NCBI GenBank assembly: GCA_035690885.1 | Contig: DASSKC010000040.1 | Location: 9,592 to 73,591 of the forward strand | DNA: 64,000 nucleotides | Reading direction: 5' to 3' | Source of the DNA: Oleiagrimonas sp035690885 | GTDB lineage: Bacteria > Pseudomonadota > Gammaproteobacteria > Xanthomonadales > Rhodanobacteraceae | Part shown: positions 49,284 to 57,996 of the stretch, one piece after another | Layout: each line of letters starts with the position of its first letter | How positions within the stretch are numbered: the stretch's first letter is position 1 | The notes under the pieces: model-generated | What the model was told of the DNA's origin: nothing | The model's input: only the letters and a program-made list of their open reading frames with translations | Database searches by the model: none | Made by a program: the position numbers and the translations under genes

Positions 49284-51341
49284 CTAATCGACGACAGGAC
49301 CGCCGCTGTTGATGGCCGCCTTGAGGCGCGACACCAGGGTCGGCCAGCTGACCTTGTGCTGATGACCGATCACGGAAAGATGCGGCAGGCCGCTGCCGTC
49401 GACGATGAGATAGCCATCGCCCTTGGGCTCCAGCCCGCTCATGTAGCAGACCGAGCCTTTCAATTTGCAGCTCAAGCCGATGCGGTCGTAACCGAAACTG
49501 TCGAACAGCTTCAACACGGCTCCCTGCAGGCCCGATGCCATGCCACCGCCGCCCACCGAGGTCAGGTTGTTGACGGCACGCTGGCTGATGCGGCCACCAT
49601 CACCCGTCGTGGCCAGCGACGCGTCGAAGGCCACCGGTTTCCAATTGACCAGGCGCAGGTTGTCGATGCTGCCGTCCAGCCGACCCGTGATCTTGCCGAA
49701 ATCGAACACGCCGGTCAGGTTGGCCAGATTCAGGTTATCCAGATGGATGTCACCGGACAGCACCGGCACATCACCGAACGGATGACGCACGGCCAGCCGC
49801 GTGACATCGACAGTGCCTCCGAACACGCTCAGCGACAGCCCGCCGTCGAGCTCGACATGGTCGCCGACATAGCGCAATCCCGGAATCGCGCCACCCAGGG
49901 TGCCGGTGAACTCGGGCCAGCCCAGTGCCGCGCACAATCGCGACACGTCGATGCCCGTCAAGGCCAATGCCGTTCTGACGTGCTCGCCGTCTCCCGCATT
50001 CGGGTCGATGGCCAACTGACGCACATGCAAATGCCCGCCGAGCACGGGCACATTCAATGGCGAGACCAGCGTCAAGGTGCCATCACGGCTCTGCCAACGC
50101 GAACGCGCCGCGCCCAGATGGATGTCGTAAAAGCCGATACCGTCCCAGGACAGCATGCTGGCCGGCCGGGTGCCGTCACGCTGCCAGTCGAGCTGCCCGT
50201 CCAGCCCGCTGAGCGCGATCCGCGCGCCACGCACCGCCACCTGCTCGGCATTGATCCGGAATGCGCGCAACCCGTGCGAGTCCATCCACAGGCTGCCACC
50301 CATGTGTCCTTTGGTACGCAGGTTGTCGAAACCCAGGGTCGCCAACCATGCCTTGCCGTAACGCTGATAGGCATTGGGCAGCTCCACGCCAAACTGCCCC
50401 AGATGGATATTGCGCACGCTGCCATCGGTGCCCAGCACCATGGTGCCGGCCAGGTGCAAGGTGCCGGGGTCGGTAAAATGCAGGCGACGCAAGCTGATGC
50501 CGTAACGCTCGACCACCGCGCGCATCGACAAATGGACATCGTGCCCGGGCAATTGGGTATACAGCGGCCCCAGCAACAACTGCCCGTTCTGCAGCTCAAG
50601 ATCGGTGTCGATGACGGTGTTCTCGCCGGTGGTGTCCAGCGTCACGCGGCCGGTCGCGTCCAGATCCTGGCCGGCCAGCTTGCCGCCGGGGGAGTCGAAA
50701 CCGGCATTGCTGAGCGCGAGCTTGCCTGAACTGCGCAGACCGTCATCGCCGACATCCAGCGCGACCACGCCATCCAACCGTCCCCCCGTCAATTTGCCCG
50801 ACCATGCGCTGGCCAGGAGCCCCTGCAGCCAGCGCAGCGGCAAATGGGTCAACTTGATCCGCGCATGGCTGAGCTGATCGAGCGGCAATGCCGCGTCGAT
50901 TTTGACCGACTCCTGTACCACGTGGATGGCCACGTTATTGGCGCCGGCATTGAGATCGAACTGCACATGGCTGTGGCTGAGCAGCCCGCCCGGCGCGCCG
51001 GACAGCGCCAACGTGCCATCAAATCGCCAGCGCCTCAAACCATGGCGTGCCAGGGTGCCGTCCAGTGTCAGGCCGACGTGATGCCAACCCAGCGCCGCCA
51101 TGTCGACGCTGGCCGCCTTCAATTGCATCCGCAAGCGCCCTTGCGATCCGTTGTGAAGCTTGAGCCGCAAATCCTGCAAGGTCATGCCGTCACGGCTCAG
51201 CCGGTCGATCTTCACGCTGATCGATGCCTGCGCCCAGGCACACCAACCGAACAGCATCACGCACAGCACGATGCGGCCGACGCGAAACGCGCGGCTTGAT
51301 CGAGGGTCGGCAAAATGGCTTGATGGATACGACACAGGCAT
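49284..51341 (-). CDS. YdbH/AsmA-like envelope protein
   Basis: A 685-residue protein with an N-terminal signal anchor (about residues 18-40, VLCVMLFGWCAWAQA) and long stretches of short repeating beta strands (LDGTLA, GGRLDGVVALDV, LHLAGTMVLGTDG), as in bridge-like AsmA/YdbH/TamB proteins that carry phospholipids to the outer membrane. The ATG at 51341 is preferred to an in-frame TTG at 51353. The C-terminal part has SIDNLRLVNWKPVAFD and KGSVCYMSGLEPKGDGY. It is shorter than E. coli YdbH (about 880). The YdbL-like gene downstream supports the link. The assignment is by architecture and context. Confidence 0.6.
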   Translation of the reverse strand: MPVSYPSSHFADPRSSRAFRVGRIVLCVMLFGWCAWAQASISVKIDRLSRDGMTLQDLRLKLHNGSQGRLRMQLKAASVDMAALGWHHVGLTLDGTLARHGLRRWRFDGTLALSGAPGGLLSHSHVQFDLNAGANNVAIHVVQESVKIDAALPLDQLSHARIKLTHLPLRWLQGLLASAWSGKLTGGRLDGVVALDVGDDGLRSSGKLALSNAGFDSPGGKLAGQDLDATGRVTLDTTGENTVIDTDLELQNGQLLLGPLYTQLPGHDVHLSMRAVVERYGISLRRLHFTDPGTLHLAGTMVLGTDGSVRNIHLGQFGVELPNAYQRYGKAWLATLGFDNLRTKGHMGGSLWMDSHGLRAFRINAEQVAVRGARIALSGLDGQLDWQRDGTRPASMLSWDGIGFYDIHLGAARSRWQSRDGTLTLVSPLNVPVLGGHLHVRQLAIDPNAGDGEHVRTALALTGIDVSRLCAALGWPEFTGTLGGAIPGLRYVGDHVELDGGLSLSVFGGTVDVTRLAVRHPFGDVPVLSGDIHLDNLNLANLTGVFDFGKITGRLDGSIDNLRLVNWKPVAFDASLATTGDGGRISQRAVNNLTSVGGGGMASGLQGAVLKLFDSFGYDRIGLSCKLKGSVCYMSGLEPKGDGYLIVDGSGLPHLSVIGHQHKVSWPTLVSRLKAAINSGGPVVD

Positions 51342-51389
51342 GCATTGTGCCAAAGATCAGCCCAACGCCAAGACAACAGGGAAACGGCC

Positions 51390-52127
51390 ATGACGCCGCC
51401 ATCGGACAACCGAACGTGCCCACCGCCACGCGCCACGATCCTGGTCGCTGACGATGACGGCCCCAGCGGACTGTTCCTGAAAACGGCATTCGAGGACATC
51501 GGTTGCCATGTCACGCTGGAAACCGACGGCCACGCGGCCCTGACGCGCGCACGCGCGCACGATTTCGACCTGCTGATGCTCGATTGCCGCATGCCCGGCG
51601 CCGGTGCCTCGCGCATCCTGTCGACCCTGCGCGCCGAGCCGGACGCGGCGTCGGCGTCCACGCCCGCGATTGCCACCAGTGCCGAAATGGATGCATCCCG
51701 ACAACGCCAACTCCGACGTGAAGGCTTTGCCGGCCTGGTCATCAAGCCGATCACCGTGGCCGCCCTGCGCGCCATTGTCGAACCCTTGTTGCCACCGGCC
51801 GACACAACCACCGGTGCACTGCTGGACGACACCGCCGCCGTGCGCACCAGCGGCACGCCCGAAGCGGTGACAGCCTTGCGCGGGCTGCTCGCACGGGATT
51901 TGCGTCAGCTGATCAACGACCTGGACACGCTGTCCGACACTCCGCTCGAGCTCGGCGGGCAACTGCACCGCCTGATCGCTTCGTGCGGTTTTTGCGGCAC
52001 GCCGGCGTTGGCCGAAGCCAGCCGAAGCCTGAAAAATCGCATCAACGAGGGTCACCAACCCTCGCTCAGCGAACTGGAGTGCTTCCGCATGACCCTGACA
52101 CGCACCTTGAGCGCGCTCGACGGGTAG
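51390..52127 (+). CDS. Orphan receiver-HPt protein
   Basis: A 245-residue protein with an N-terminal receiver domain (acidic pocket D21-D23, phosphoacceptor D65 in LLMLDCRMPG, Thr/Ser in IATSAE, K119 in VIKPIT) and, after a linker, a helical domain at about 155-240 that resembles histidine phosphotransfer domains (QLHRLIASCGFCGTPALAEASRSLKN, candidate H193). There is no DNA-binding or enzymatic output and no histidine kinase gene nearby. It may act as a phosphorelay shuttle or sink. The HPt call rests on the H-x-L spacing and the following G-x-x-x-L pattern. It is convergent with recO. Confidence 0.75.
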   Translation: MTPPSDNRTCPPPRATILVADDDGPSGLFLKTAFEDIGCHVTLETDGHAALTRARAHDFDLLMLDCRMPGAGASRILSTLRAEPDAASASTPAIATSAEMDASRQRQLRREGFAGLVIKPITVAALRAIVEPLLPPADTTTGALLDDTAAVRTSGTPEAVTALRGLLARDLRQLINDLDTLSDTPLELGGQLHRLIASCGFCGTPALAEASRSLKNRINEGHQPSLSELECFRMTLTRTLSALDG

Positions 52128-52159
52128 CGCGCTCGACATGAGCGCATGTGCACGCCGGA

Positions 52160-52885
52160 TCAATCGATTCGGCGTTTTTGCCGTGTTGCCACGCCAAACA
52201 CCTGCCACGACTTGAGCGGCACGCCCCCCAGCTGATGCAACAACAACGCACGCACCAGCCGGCGCAACCGCTCCAGACCCGCTGCATCCGGTTTGCGGTC
52301 GGCGGCAAAATCCAGCAGGTCGGCACCACGTACCCTGGCGCCACGCTGGCCCGGTGACGCCGGGACCGGGCCCTGTTCGGGAATGTAGACATACTCGACA
52401 TCCGGCACCAGCGGCTCACCGACATCGGCATCACACTCCAGCTGCAGCGCATAGCCCAGAATCCGCAGGAAGTCGCGCTCGAAACGACGCAAGGTCCATC
52501 CGGGCGAATCCGCACCGGCAAGCTGCCCGACGGTCCGCGTGTAGGTGTCGTACAAGCCCGGTTGCGGGTCCTGACGCGCACTCAGACGCACCACGAGCTC
52601 GTTCACGTACATGCCGGCAAGCAACGCCGTCCCTTGCAGTCGCAACGGTCGATCCGCGGGTTCGGCGTTGCGCAGGGTACCGAGCTCGCCGCGCAAGCTG
52701 AAACCCAGGTCCATCTGCTGAAACGGCTGCAACATGGACGAGGACAGCCGCGCACGCGGCCGCCGCACGCCGCGCGCGACCATGCCCACGCGACCATGGT
52801 CGCGGGTCAGGCATTCGAGCAGCAACGACGTCTCGCGATACGGGCGCGCGTGCAGGATGCAGGCGGGTTGTTGCTGGATGAGCAT
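52160..52885 (-). CDS. recO: DNA repair protein RecO
   Basis: A 241-residue recombination mediator that loads RecA with RecR. It has an N-terminal OB fold (QPACILHARPYRETSLLLECLTRDHGRVGMVARGVRRPRARL region), a helical middle with ALLAGMYVNELVVRL, and no CxxC zinc motif, as in gammaproteobacterial RecO. It is the last gene of the leftward rnc-era-recO group, separated from era by 291 bp that hold tandem repeats. Confidence 0.93.
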   Translation of the reverse strand: MLIQQQPACILHARPYRETSLLLECLTRDHGRVGMVARGVRRPRARLSSSMLQPFQQMDLGFSLRGELGTLRNAEPADRPLRLQGTALLAGMYVNELVVRLSARQDPQPGLYDTYTRTVGQLAGADSPGWTLRRFERDFLRILGYALQLECDADVGEPLVPDVEYVYIPEQGPVPASPGQRGARVRGADLLDFAADRKPDAAGLERLRRLVRALLLHQLGGVPLKSWQVFGVATRQKRRID

Positions 52886-52899
52886 GGGGGCGAAAGCCA

Positions 52900-52955
52900 G
52901 GGGCTAGGGGCTAGGGGCTAGGGGCTAGGGGCTAGGGGCTGGGGGCTGGGGGCTG
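52900..52955. repeat. GGGGCTR heptamer tandem array (8 copies)
   Basis: Five copies of GGGGCTA followed by three of GGGGCTG in perfect tandem, 15 bp upstream of recO. The G-runs could form a G-quadruplex on the plus strand. The copy number is likely to vary between strains. Confidence 0.9.
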
Positions 52956-53088
52956 GGTGGTTTGTGGCGGGTTGAATGGACGCAGTGCTCGAATGGCTTC
53001 ACTGGCAAGCGCGCAAGACCGATGGCTGGACGAGTGCCCGTACCCGACAACCAACGCTTGACACGCACACAGCCCCTCGTCCCTAGCC

Positions 53089-53149
53089 CCTCGTCCCCGC
53101 TCCATGGCCCTCGTCCCCGCTCCATGGCCCTCGTCCCCGCTCCATGTGC
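53089..53149. repeat. 20-bp tandem repeat (3 copies)
   Basis: Three copies of CCTCGTCCCCGCTCCATGGC (the third with one extra T), preceded by AGCCCCTCGTCC partial units. It lies in the same era-recO gap, just beyond the era 3' end. Confidence 0.88.
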
Positions 53150-53176
53150 CCTCGCCCTGCTGCTGGCTCCGCCCCA

Positions 53177-54094
53177 TCAATCGGTATACCCGAACCGCTT
53201 CAACGCATTCTCGTCGTCGACCCAGCCTTCGCGCACCTTGACCCACAGGCGCAGGTAGACGCGTCGCTCGAACACGCGCTCCATGGTGCGCCGCGCGCTG
53301 CTGCCGATGTCCTTGAGTTGCTCGCCGCCACGTCCGATGACAATGGCCTTCTGGCCCTGGCGCTCGACCCAGATCACGGCATGGATCTCGGTGATGCCGT
53401 CGTCGCGCTCGTCAAAGCCCTCGATGACCACCGTGGTGGCATACGGAAGCTCCTGGTCGAGCCGACGCATCAACTGCTCGCGCACCATTTCGGCTGCCAG
53501 GAAACGTTCGCTGCGATCGGTGACGTCGTCCTCGCCGAAAATCGCGGGTTGCCGCGGCAGGCGCTGGATGATGCCGCTGGTCAATTCGGACAGACCGTCG
53601 CGGCGCAAAGCGCTGACGTAGAACACCTCGTCGAATTCGTGCTCGGCGGTGACCTCGGCGACGAACGGCAGCATGCCGCGCTTGTCCTTGTGCTTGTCAA
53701 CCTTGTTGACGGCCAGCAGACGCGGCACCTTGCGCTCGAGCAAGGCGGCGTGCACGGCGGCGTCTTCGTCGGTGAAACGACCGGCCTCGACCAGCTGCAC
53801 GGCCACGTCGACTTCGGCGATCGCCGAGCGCGCGGCGCGATTGAGACTGCGATTCATGGCGCGCTTGGCGCCGCGATGCAGGCCCGGCGTGTCCACGTAC
53901 AGGATCTGCCCCGCATCACTGGTGGAAATGCCCAGGATGCGATGGCGCGTGGTCTGCGGGCGCGGGCTGACAATGCTCAAACGAAAGCCGATCAAGGCAT
54001 TGAGCAGGGTCGACTTGCCGACGTTGGGACGCCCGACCAAGGCCACGAGGCCGCAGCGGAAGTCCTGGTTTGCGGGATGCTCGTGGTCACTCAT
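53177..54094 (-). CDS. era: Ribosome-maturation GTPase Era
   Basis: A 305-residue protein with an N-terminal GTPase (GRPNVGKSTLLN, DTPGLH, NKVDK) and a C-terminal KH domain (IVIGRGGEQLKDIGSSAR) that binds the 3' end of 16S rRNA. The ATG at 54094 overlaps rnc by 4 bp. Classic rnc-era coupling. Confidence 0.97.
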   Translation of the reverse strand: MSDHEHPANQDFRCGLVALVGRPNVGKSTLLNALIGFRLSIVSPRPQTTRHRILGISTSDAGQILYVDTPGLHRGAKRAMNRSLNRAARSAIAEVDVAVQLVEAGRFTDEDAAVHAALLERKVPRLLAVNKVDKHKDKRGMLPFVAEVTAEHEFDEVFYVSALRRDGLSELTSGIIQRLPRQPAIFGEDDVTDRSERFLAAEMVREQLMRRLDQELPYATTVVIEGFDERDDGITEIHAVIWVERQGQKAIVIGRGGEQLKDIGSSARRTMERVFERRVYLRLWVKVREGWVDDENALKRFGYTD

Positions 54095-54747
54095 GTCGTG
54101 GTCTCCCGGCCAAGCGCGTCCAGCATGCTTTCGGCAGCCAGTTGCTCGGCAACCCGGCGGCTGCTGCCGCGTCCGTCCATCTGCAGTTCGCGTGGCTGCG
54201 TGACCCGGCACACGACATCGAAGGTGCGCGCGTGATCTTCGCCACTGGCGGCGATCAATTCGTAGCTCGGCAAAGCCCAGCCGCCCGCCTGCAGCCATTC
54301 CTGCAGACGCGTCTTGGCGTCCTTGTGCGAACGCGGGATGGCGGCGACACGTTCGCTGAACAAGGCCCGCACCGTGTTGCGGCACGCCTCGAAACCGCCG
54401 TCCAGATAAATCGCTGCCAGCATCGCCTCGAACGCATCGGCCAGGATCGAATCGCGGCGTTGACCACCGCTTTTCATCTCGCCCTGGCCCAGGTGCAGGT
54501 CGTCGCCGAGTTCAAGCTCGCGCGCGACACCGGCCAGTGCCTTGCCGTTGACCAGCTCGGCGCGCAAACGCGAGAGCTCGCCTTCGCTGGCATGCGGATG
54601 CACCTCGTAGAGCAGTTCGGCCACCAGCATGTTGACCAGGGAGTCGCCAAGGAACTCCATGCGTTCGTTGTTGGGACGACCCACGCTGCGATGCGTCAGC
54701 GCCAGCTCGGCCAGTTTGCCGTCGCGGAAAGAGTAGTCGAGTTTCAA
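54091..54747 (-). CDS. rnc: Ribonuclease III
   Basis: A 218-residue double-stranded-RNA endonuclease. It has the signature NERMEFLGDS with E31 and D35, a second acidic pair in ADAFEAMLAAIYLDGG, and a C-terminal dsRNA-binding domain (from DAKTRLQEWLQ). It processes rRNA precursors. It starts 41 bp after the DUF4845 gene and overlaps era. Confidence 0.97.
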   Translation of the reverse strand: MKLDYSFRDGKLAELALTHRSVGRPNNERMEFLGDSLVNMLVAELLYEVHPHASEGELSRLRAELVNGKALAGVARELELGDDLHLGQGEMKSGGQRRDSILADAFEAMLAAIYLDGGFEACRNTVRALFSERVAAIPRSHKDAKTRLQEWLQAGGWALPSYELIAASGEDHARTFDVVCRVTQPRELQMDGRGSSRRVAEQLAAESMLDALGRETTT

Positions 54748-54787
54748 AAGGTCGTGTCGGTCGTCGATTGCATGCCGACATGATAAC

Positions 54788-55165
54788 TCAGTACATCAGG
54801 TTGCCCTTCAACAGGACGGCATTGTCGAAGTGCAGCAGGAAGTCGATGTTGTAGACGAAATGCACGCGCTGGTCGTAATCGACCTTCATCCGGGTGCCGC
54901 TGTCGACCGGCTCGAACGTGATGTCGCGGGGCTGCATGACATCGTCGGCGTACTGGAAGTTGAGCTTGAACTCGAACTCCCGGCGGATTTCGCTCTTGGT
55001 CTTGCCCTCGACGCCTTCGGTGGCCGTCTGGTCCATGGCCTTGGTGATGCTGTAGTACTTGATGTACGGCGGCGCCAGCTTCATGGCCATGTAGGCAAAA
55101 AACCCCGCGATGACCAGAATCACGATGAAGCCGATCAGCGTGATGCCCGATTGTCTGGTTTGCAT
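54788..55165 (-). CDS. DUF4845 single-pass membrane protein
   Basis: A 125-residue protein with one N-terminal membrane helix (ITLIGFIVILVIAGFFAYMAM, about residues 8-28) and a small C-terminal domain. DUF4845 genes are regularly found between lepB and rnc in beta- and gammaproteobacteria. No function is established. Confidence 0.88.
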   Translation of the reverse strand: MQTRQSGITLIGFIVILVIAGFFAYMAMKLAPPYIKYYSITKAMDQTATEGVEGKTKSEIRREFEFKLNFQYADDVMQPRDITFEPVDSGTRMKVDYDQRVHFVYNIDFLLHFDNAVLLKGNLMY

Positions 55166-55225
55166 AGCCCTTCACTCCCCCTGCTGGCCGCGCCGCTACG
55201 CGGCATGTTGTTGCCGATGGACGGT

Positions 55226-56032
55226 TCAGTGCAAGATCGTGCCAATGCGCGACAACGACGACAGACTGAACCAGATGAAGAATGCCTTGCCTACGAGGTC
55301 CTTTTCCGGGACACAGCCCTCATAACGGCTGTCTTCGCTGTTGTCGCGGTTGTCGCCCATGACGAAATAGCAGTTCGGCGGCACGATCTTCGGATTGACG
55401 TTGTTGGGCACGCTGGGCGCGACGTTGATCGACGGCATCTCGATGATCTTGTGCGTGATGCCACCCAGGTGCTCGCGCAACACGATGCCACCGTGACGCA
55501 TGACATAGCGCTGTTCCTTTTCATCGGCATCGCCCTGGTAGGGCCCGATCAGGTCCGTCTGGACCAGTTTGCCGTTGACCCAGACGTGCTCGCCCTGCAC
55601 CACCACCTTGTCGCCGGGCAAGCCGACCACGCGCTTGATCCAGTTCTGGTTCGGCTTCCACGGCGGACGGAACACGATGATGTCGCCGCGCTCGGGCTCG
55701 CCGATGTCGACGATCTCGTTGTGGAACACCGGCAGGCGCAGGCCGTAGGCGAACTTGTTGACGAGGATGAAGTCACCCACGTTCAACGTCGGCATCATCG
55801 AGCCCGACGGAATGCGGAATGGTTCGGCCACGAACGAGCGCAGCAGCAACACCACCAGCACCACCGGAAACAACGAGCGCGCCCAGTCCACCGGCCACGG
55901 ATCGCGGATCTTGTTGCCATGGGCCTCGGCACGATGCTTGCGCTTGCGGTACAGGAACAAGCGATCGATCAACCAGACCAGACCGAACAATACGGTCAGA
56001 CCGAGCAGCAATGCGGCGAAATCAAATGCCAT
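55226..56032 (-). CDS. lepB: Signal peptidase I
   Basis: A 268-residue inner-membrane serine-lysine protease that cleaves signal peptides. It has two N-terminal helices (ALLLGLTVLFGLVWLI and LFPVVLVVLLLRSFVA), the catalytic S78 in PSGSMMPTL, K133 in NWIKRVVGLPGD, and the box E motif VMGDNRDNSEDSR. It is located between lepA and the DUF4845 gene. Confidence 0.96.
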   Translation of the reverse strand: MAFDFAALLLGLTVLFGLVWLIDRLFLYRKRKHRAEAHGNKIRDPWPVDWARSLFPVVLVVLLLRSFVAEPFRIPSGSMMPTLNVGDFILVNKFAYGLRLPVFHNEIVDIGEPERGDIIVFRPPWKPNQNWIKRVVGLPGDKVVVQGEHVWVNGKLVQTDLIGPYQGDADEKEQRYVMRHGGIVLREHLGGITHKIIEMPSINVAPSVPNNVNPKIVPPNCYFVMGDNRDNSEDSRYEGCVPEKDLVGKAFFIWFSLSSLSRIGTILH

Positions 56033-56062
56033 CGTGGTTCCTTGTGCAGCCGGGCAACCGGC

Positions 56063-57853
56063 TTACTTGTCGACTTTCAACACGGCCAGGAACGCCTCCT
56101 GGGGAATGTTCACACGCCCCACCTGTTTCATGCGTTTCTTCCCGGCTTTCTGTTTTTCGAGCAATTTGCGTTTGCGGCTGACATCGCCACCGTAGCACTT
56201 GGCCAGCACGTTCTTGCGCAAGGCCTTGACGGTCGAACGCGCGATGATCTGCGCACCGATGGCTGCCTGGATGGCCACATCGAACTGCTGGCGCGGAATC
56301 AATTCCTTCATGCGCCCGACCAGATCACGACCGCGCTGTTCGGCATAGGTCCGATGCACGATCAGGCTCAGCGCGTCCACGCGATCACCATTGATGAGCA
56401 TGTCCACGCGCACGAACGGACCGGCCTGGAACTTGAGGTGCTGGTATTCCATCGACGCATAGCCGCGGGTCGCCGATTTCAGCCGGTCGAAGAAATCCAG
56501 CACCACCTCCGCCAGCGGCAGCTCGTAGCTCACCTGCACCTGATTGGCCATGTAATGCATGGAGCGCTGCACGCCGCGTTTTTCCTCGCACAGCGTGATC
56601 ACCTGCCCGACGTAATCGGGCGGGGTGAGGATGTTGGCCACGATGATGGGCTCGCGGATTTCCTCGACCTGGTTGGATACCGGCAGACTGGCCGGGTTGT
56701 CCAGCTGCATCAGCGTGCCGTCGGTCTTGAGGATTTCGTAGACCACCGTCGGCGCGGTGGTGACCAGATCCAGGTCGTACTCGCGCTCCAGGCGCTCCTG
56801 CACGATTTCCATGTGCAACATGCCGAGGAATCCGCAGCGAAAACCGAAGCCCATGGCCTCGGAGGATTCGGGCTCGAAAAACAGCGCCGCGTCGTTCAGG
56901 CGCAGCTTGTCCAGCGCCTCGCGCAATCCGGGGTAATCGTCCGCGTCCACCGGGAACAGACCGGCGAACACGCGCGGCTGCATGGTCTGGAAGCCCGGCA
57001 GCGGTTCCGACGCCGGATCGCGTGCCAGGGTCAGCGTGTCGCCCACGGGCGCGCCATGCACGTCCTTGATGGCGGCGTTGATCCAGCCCACTTCGCCAGC
57101 GGAAAGCTTGTCCAGCTTGGTGCGCTTGGGCGTGAACACGCCGACCTCGTCGACCCCGTGGCTGCGACCGGTCGACATGACCTCGATCTTGTCGCCGGGA
57201 CGGATTTCGCCGGCCATCACGCGCACCAGCATGACCACGCCGAGGTAATTGTCGAACCACGAATCGATGATCAAGGCCTGCAGCTTGTCCGAATCGCGCG
57301 GTACCGGTGGCGGGATACGCGCGACGATCGCTTCGAGCACGTCGCGCACGTTCAACCCGGTCTTGGCACTGACGGCGATGGCGTCGGAGGCGTCGATGCC
57401 GATCACGGCCTCGATCTCGGCCTTGACCTTGTCCACGTCGGCCGTGGGCAGGTCGATCTTGTTCAGTACCGGCACCACCTCCAGGCCCTGCTCGACCGCG
57501 GTGTAGCAGTTGGCGACCGACTGCGCCTCCACGCCTTGCGCGGCGTCGACCACCAGCAGCGCGCCCTCGCAGGCGGCCAGCGAGCGGCTGACCTCGTAGG
57601 AAAAATCCACGTGGCCGGGGGTGTCGATGAAATTCAGATGATAGGTGTTGCCGTCCAGCGCCTGGTACGGCAGCGACACCGACTGCGACTTGATGGTGAT
57701 GCCGCGCTCACGCTCGATCGGATTGGTGTCCAGCACCTGCTGCGCCATCTCGCGCTCGGTCAGGCCGCCGCACAGCTGGATGATCCGGTCGGCGAGCGTG
57801 GACTTGCCGTGGTCGATGTGGGCGATGATGGAAAAGTTGCGAATAAGGTCCAT
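56063..57853 (-). CDS. lepA: Elongation factor 4 (LepA)
   Basis: A 596-residue translational GTPase that back-translocates or helps initiation under stress. It has the P-loop AHIDHGKST, switch region RERGITIKSQ, DTPGHVDF, NKIDLP, and the EF4-specific C-terminal domain (KALRKNVLAKCYGGDVSRKRKLLEKQKAGKKRMK region). The ATG at 57853 gives MDLIRNFSIIAHIDHG. It is transcribed after mucD. Confidence 0.97.
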   Translation of the reverse strand: MDLIRNFSIIAHIDHGKSTLADRIIQLCGGLTEREMAQQVLDTNPIERERGITIKSQSVSLPYQALDGNTYHLNFIDTPGHVDFSYEVSRSLAACEGALLVVDAAQGVEAQSVANCYTAVEQGLEVVPVLNKIDLPTADVDKVKAEIEAVIGIDASDAIAVSAKTGLNVRDVLEAIVARIPPPVPRDSDKLQALIIDSWFDNYLGVVMLVRVMAGEIRPGDKIEVMSTGRSHGVDEVGVFTPKRTKLDKLSAGEVGWINAAIKDVHGAPVGDTLTLARDPASEPLPGFQTMQPRVFAGLFPVDADDYPGLREALDKLRLNDAALFFEPESSEAMGFGFRCGFLGMLHMEIVQERLEREYDLDLVTTAPTVVYEILKTDGTLMQLDNPASLPVSNQVEEIREPIIVANILTPPDYVGQVITLCEEKRGVQRSMHYMANQVQVSYELPLAEVVLDFFDRLKSATRGYASMEYQHLKFQAGPFVRVDMLINGDRVDALSLIVHRTYAEQRGRDLVGRMKELIPRQQFDVAIQAAIGAQIIARSTVKALRKNVLAKCYGGDVSRKRKLLEKQKAGKKRMKQVGRVNIPQEAFLAVLKVDK

Positions 57854-57996
57854 GAATACCGGCGCTGCCAGGCCCCCGCGGGCTCGTTGCACGACACGGC
57901 GCCGCCCGTAATGGGCGGCGCCAAACCGCGGATTATCGCATGGAACCGGGTCCGTGACCGGCCATCGATGACGAAGGCGCGGTCACGCGGACCATG

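Noticed and set aside
52900..53149. CRISPR-like array
   Set aside because: The units are direct tandem repeats without spacers of constant length and without cas genes.
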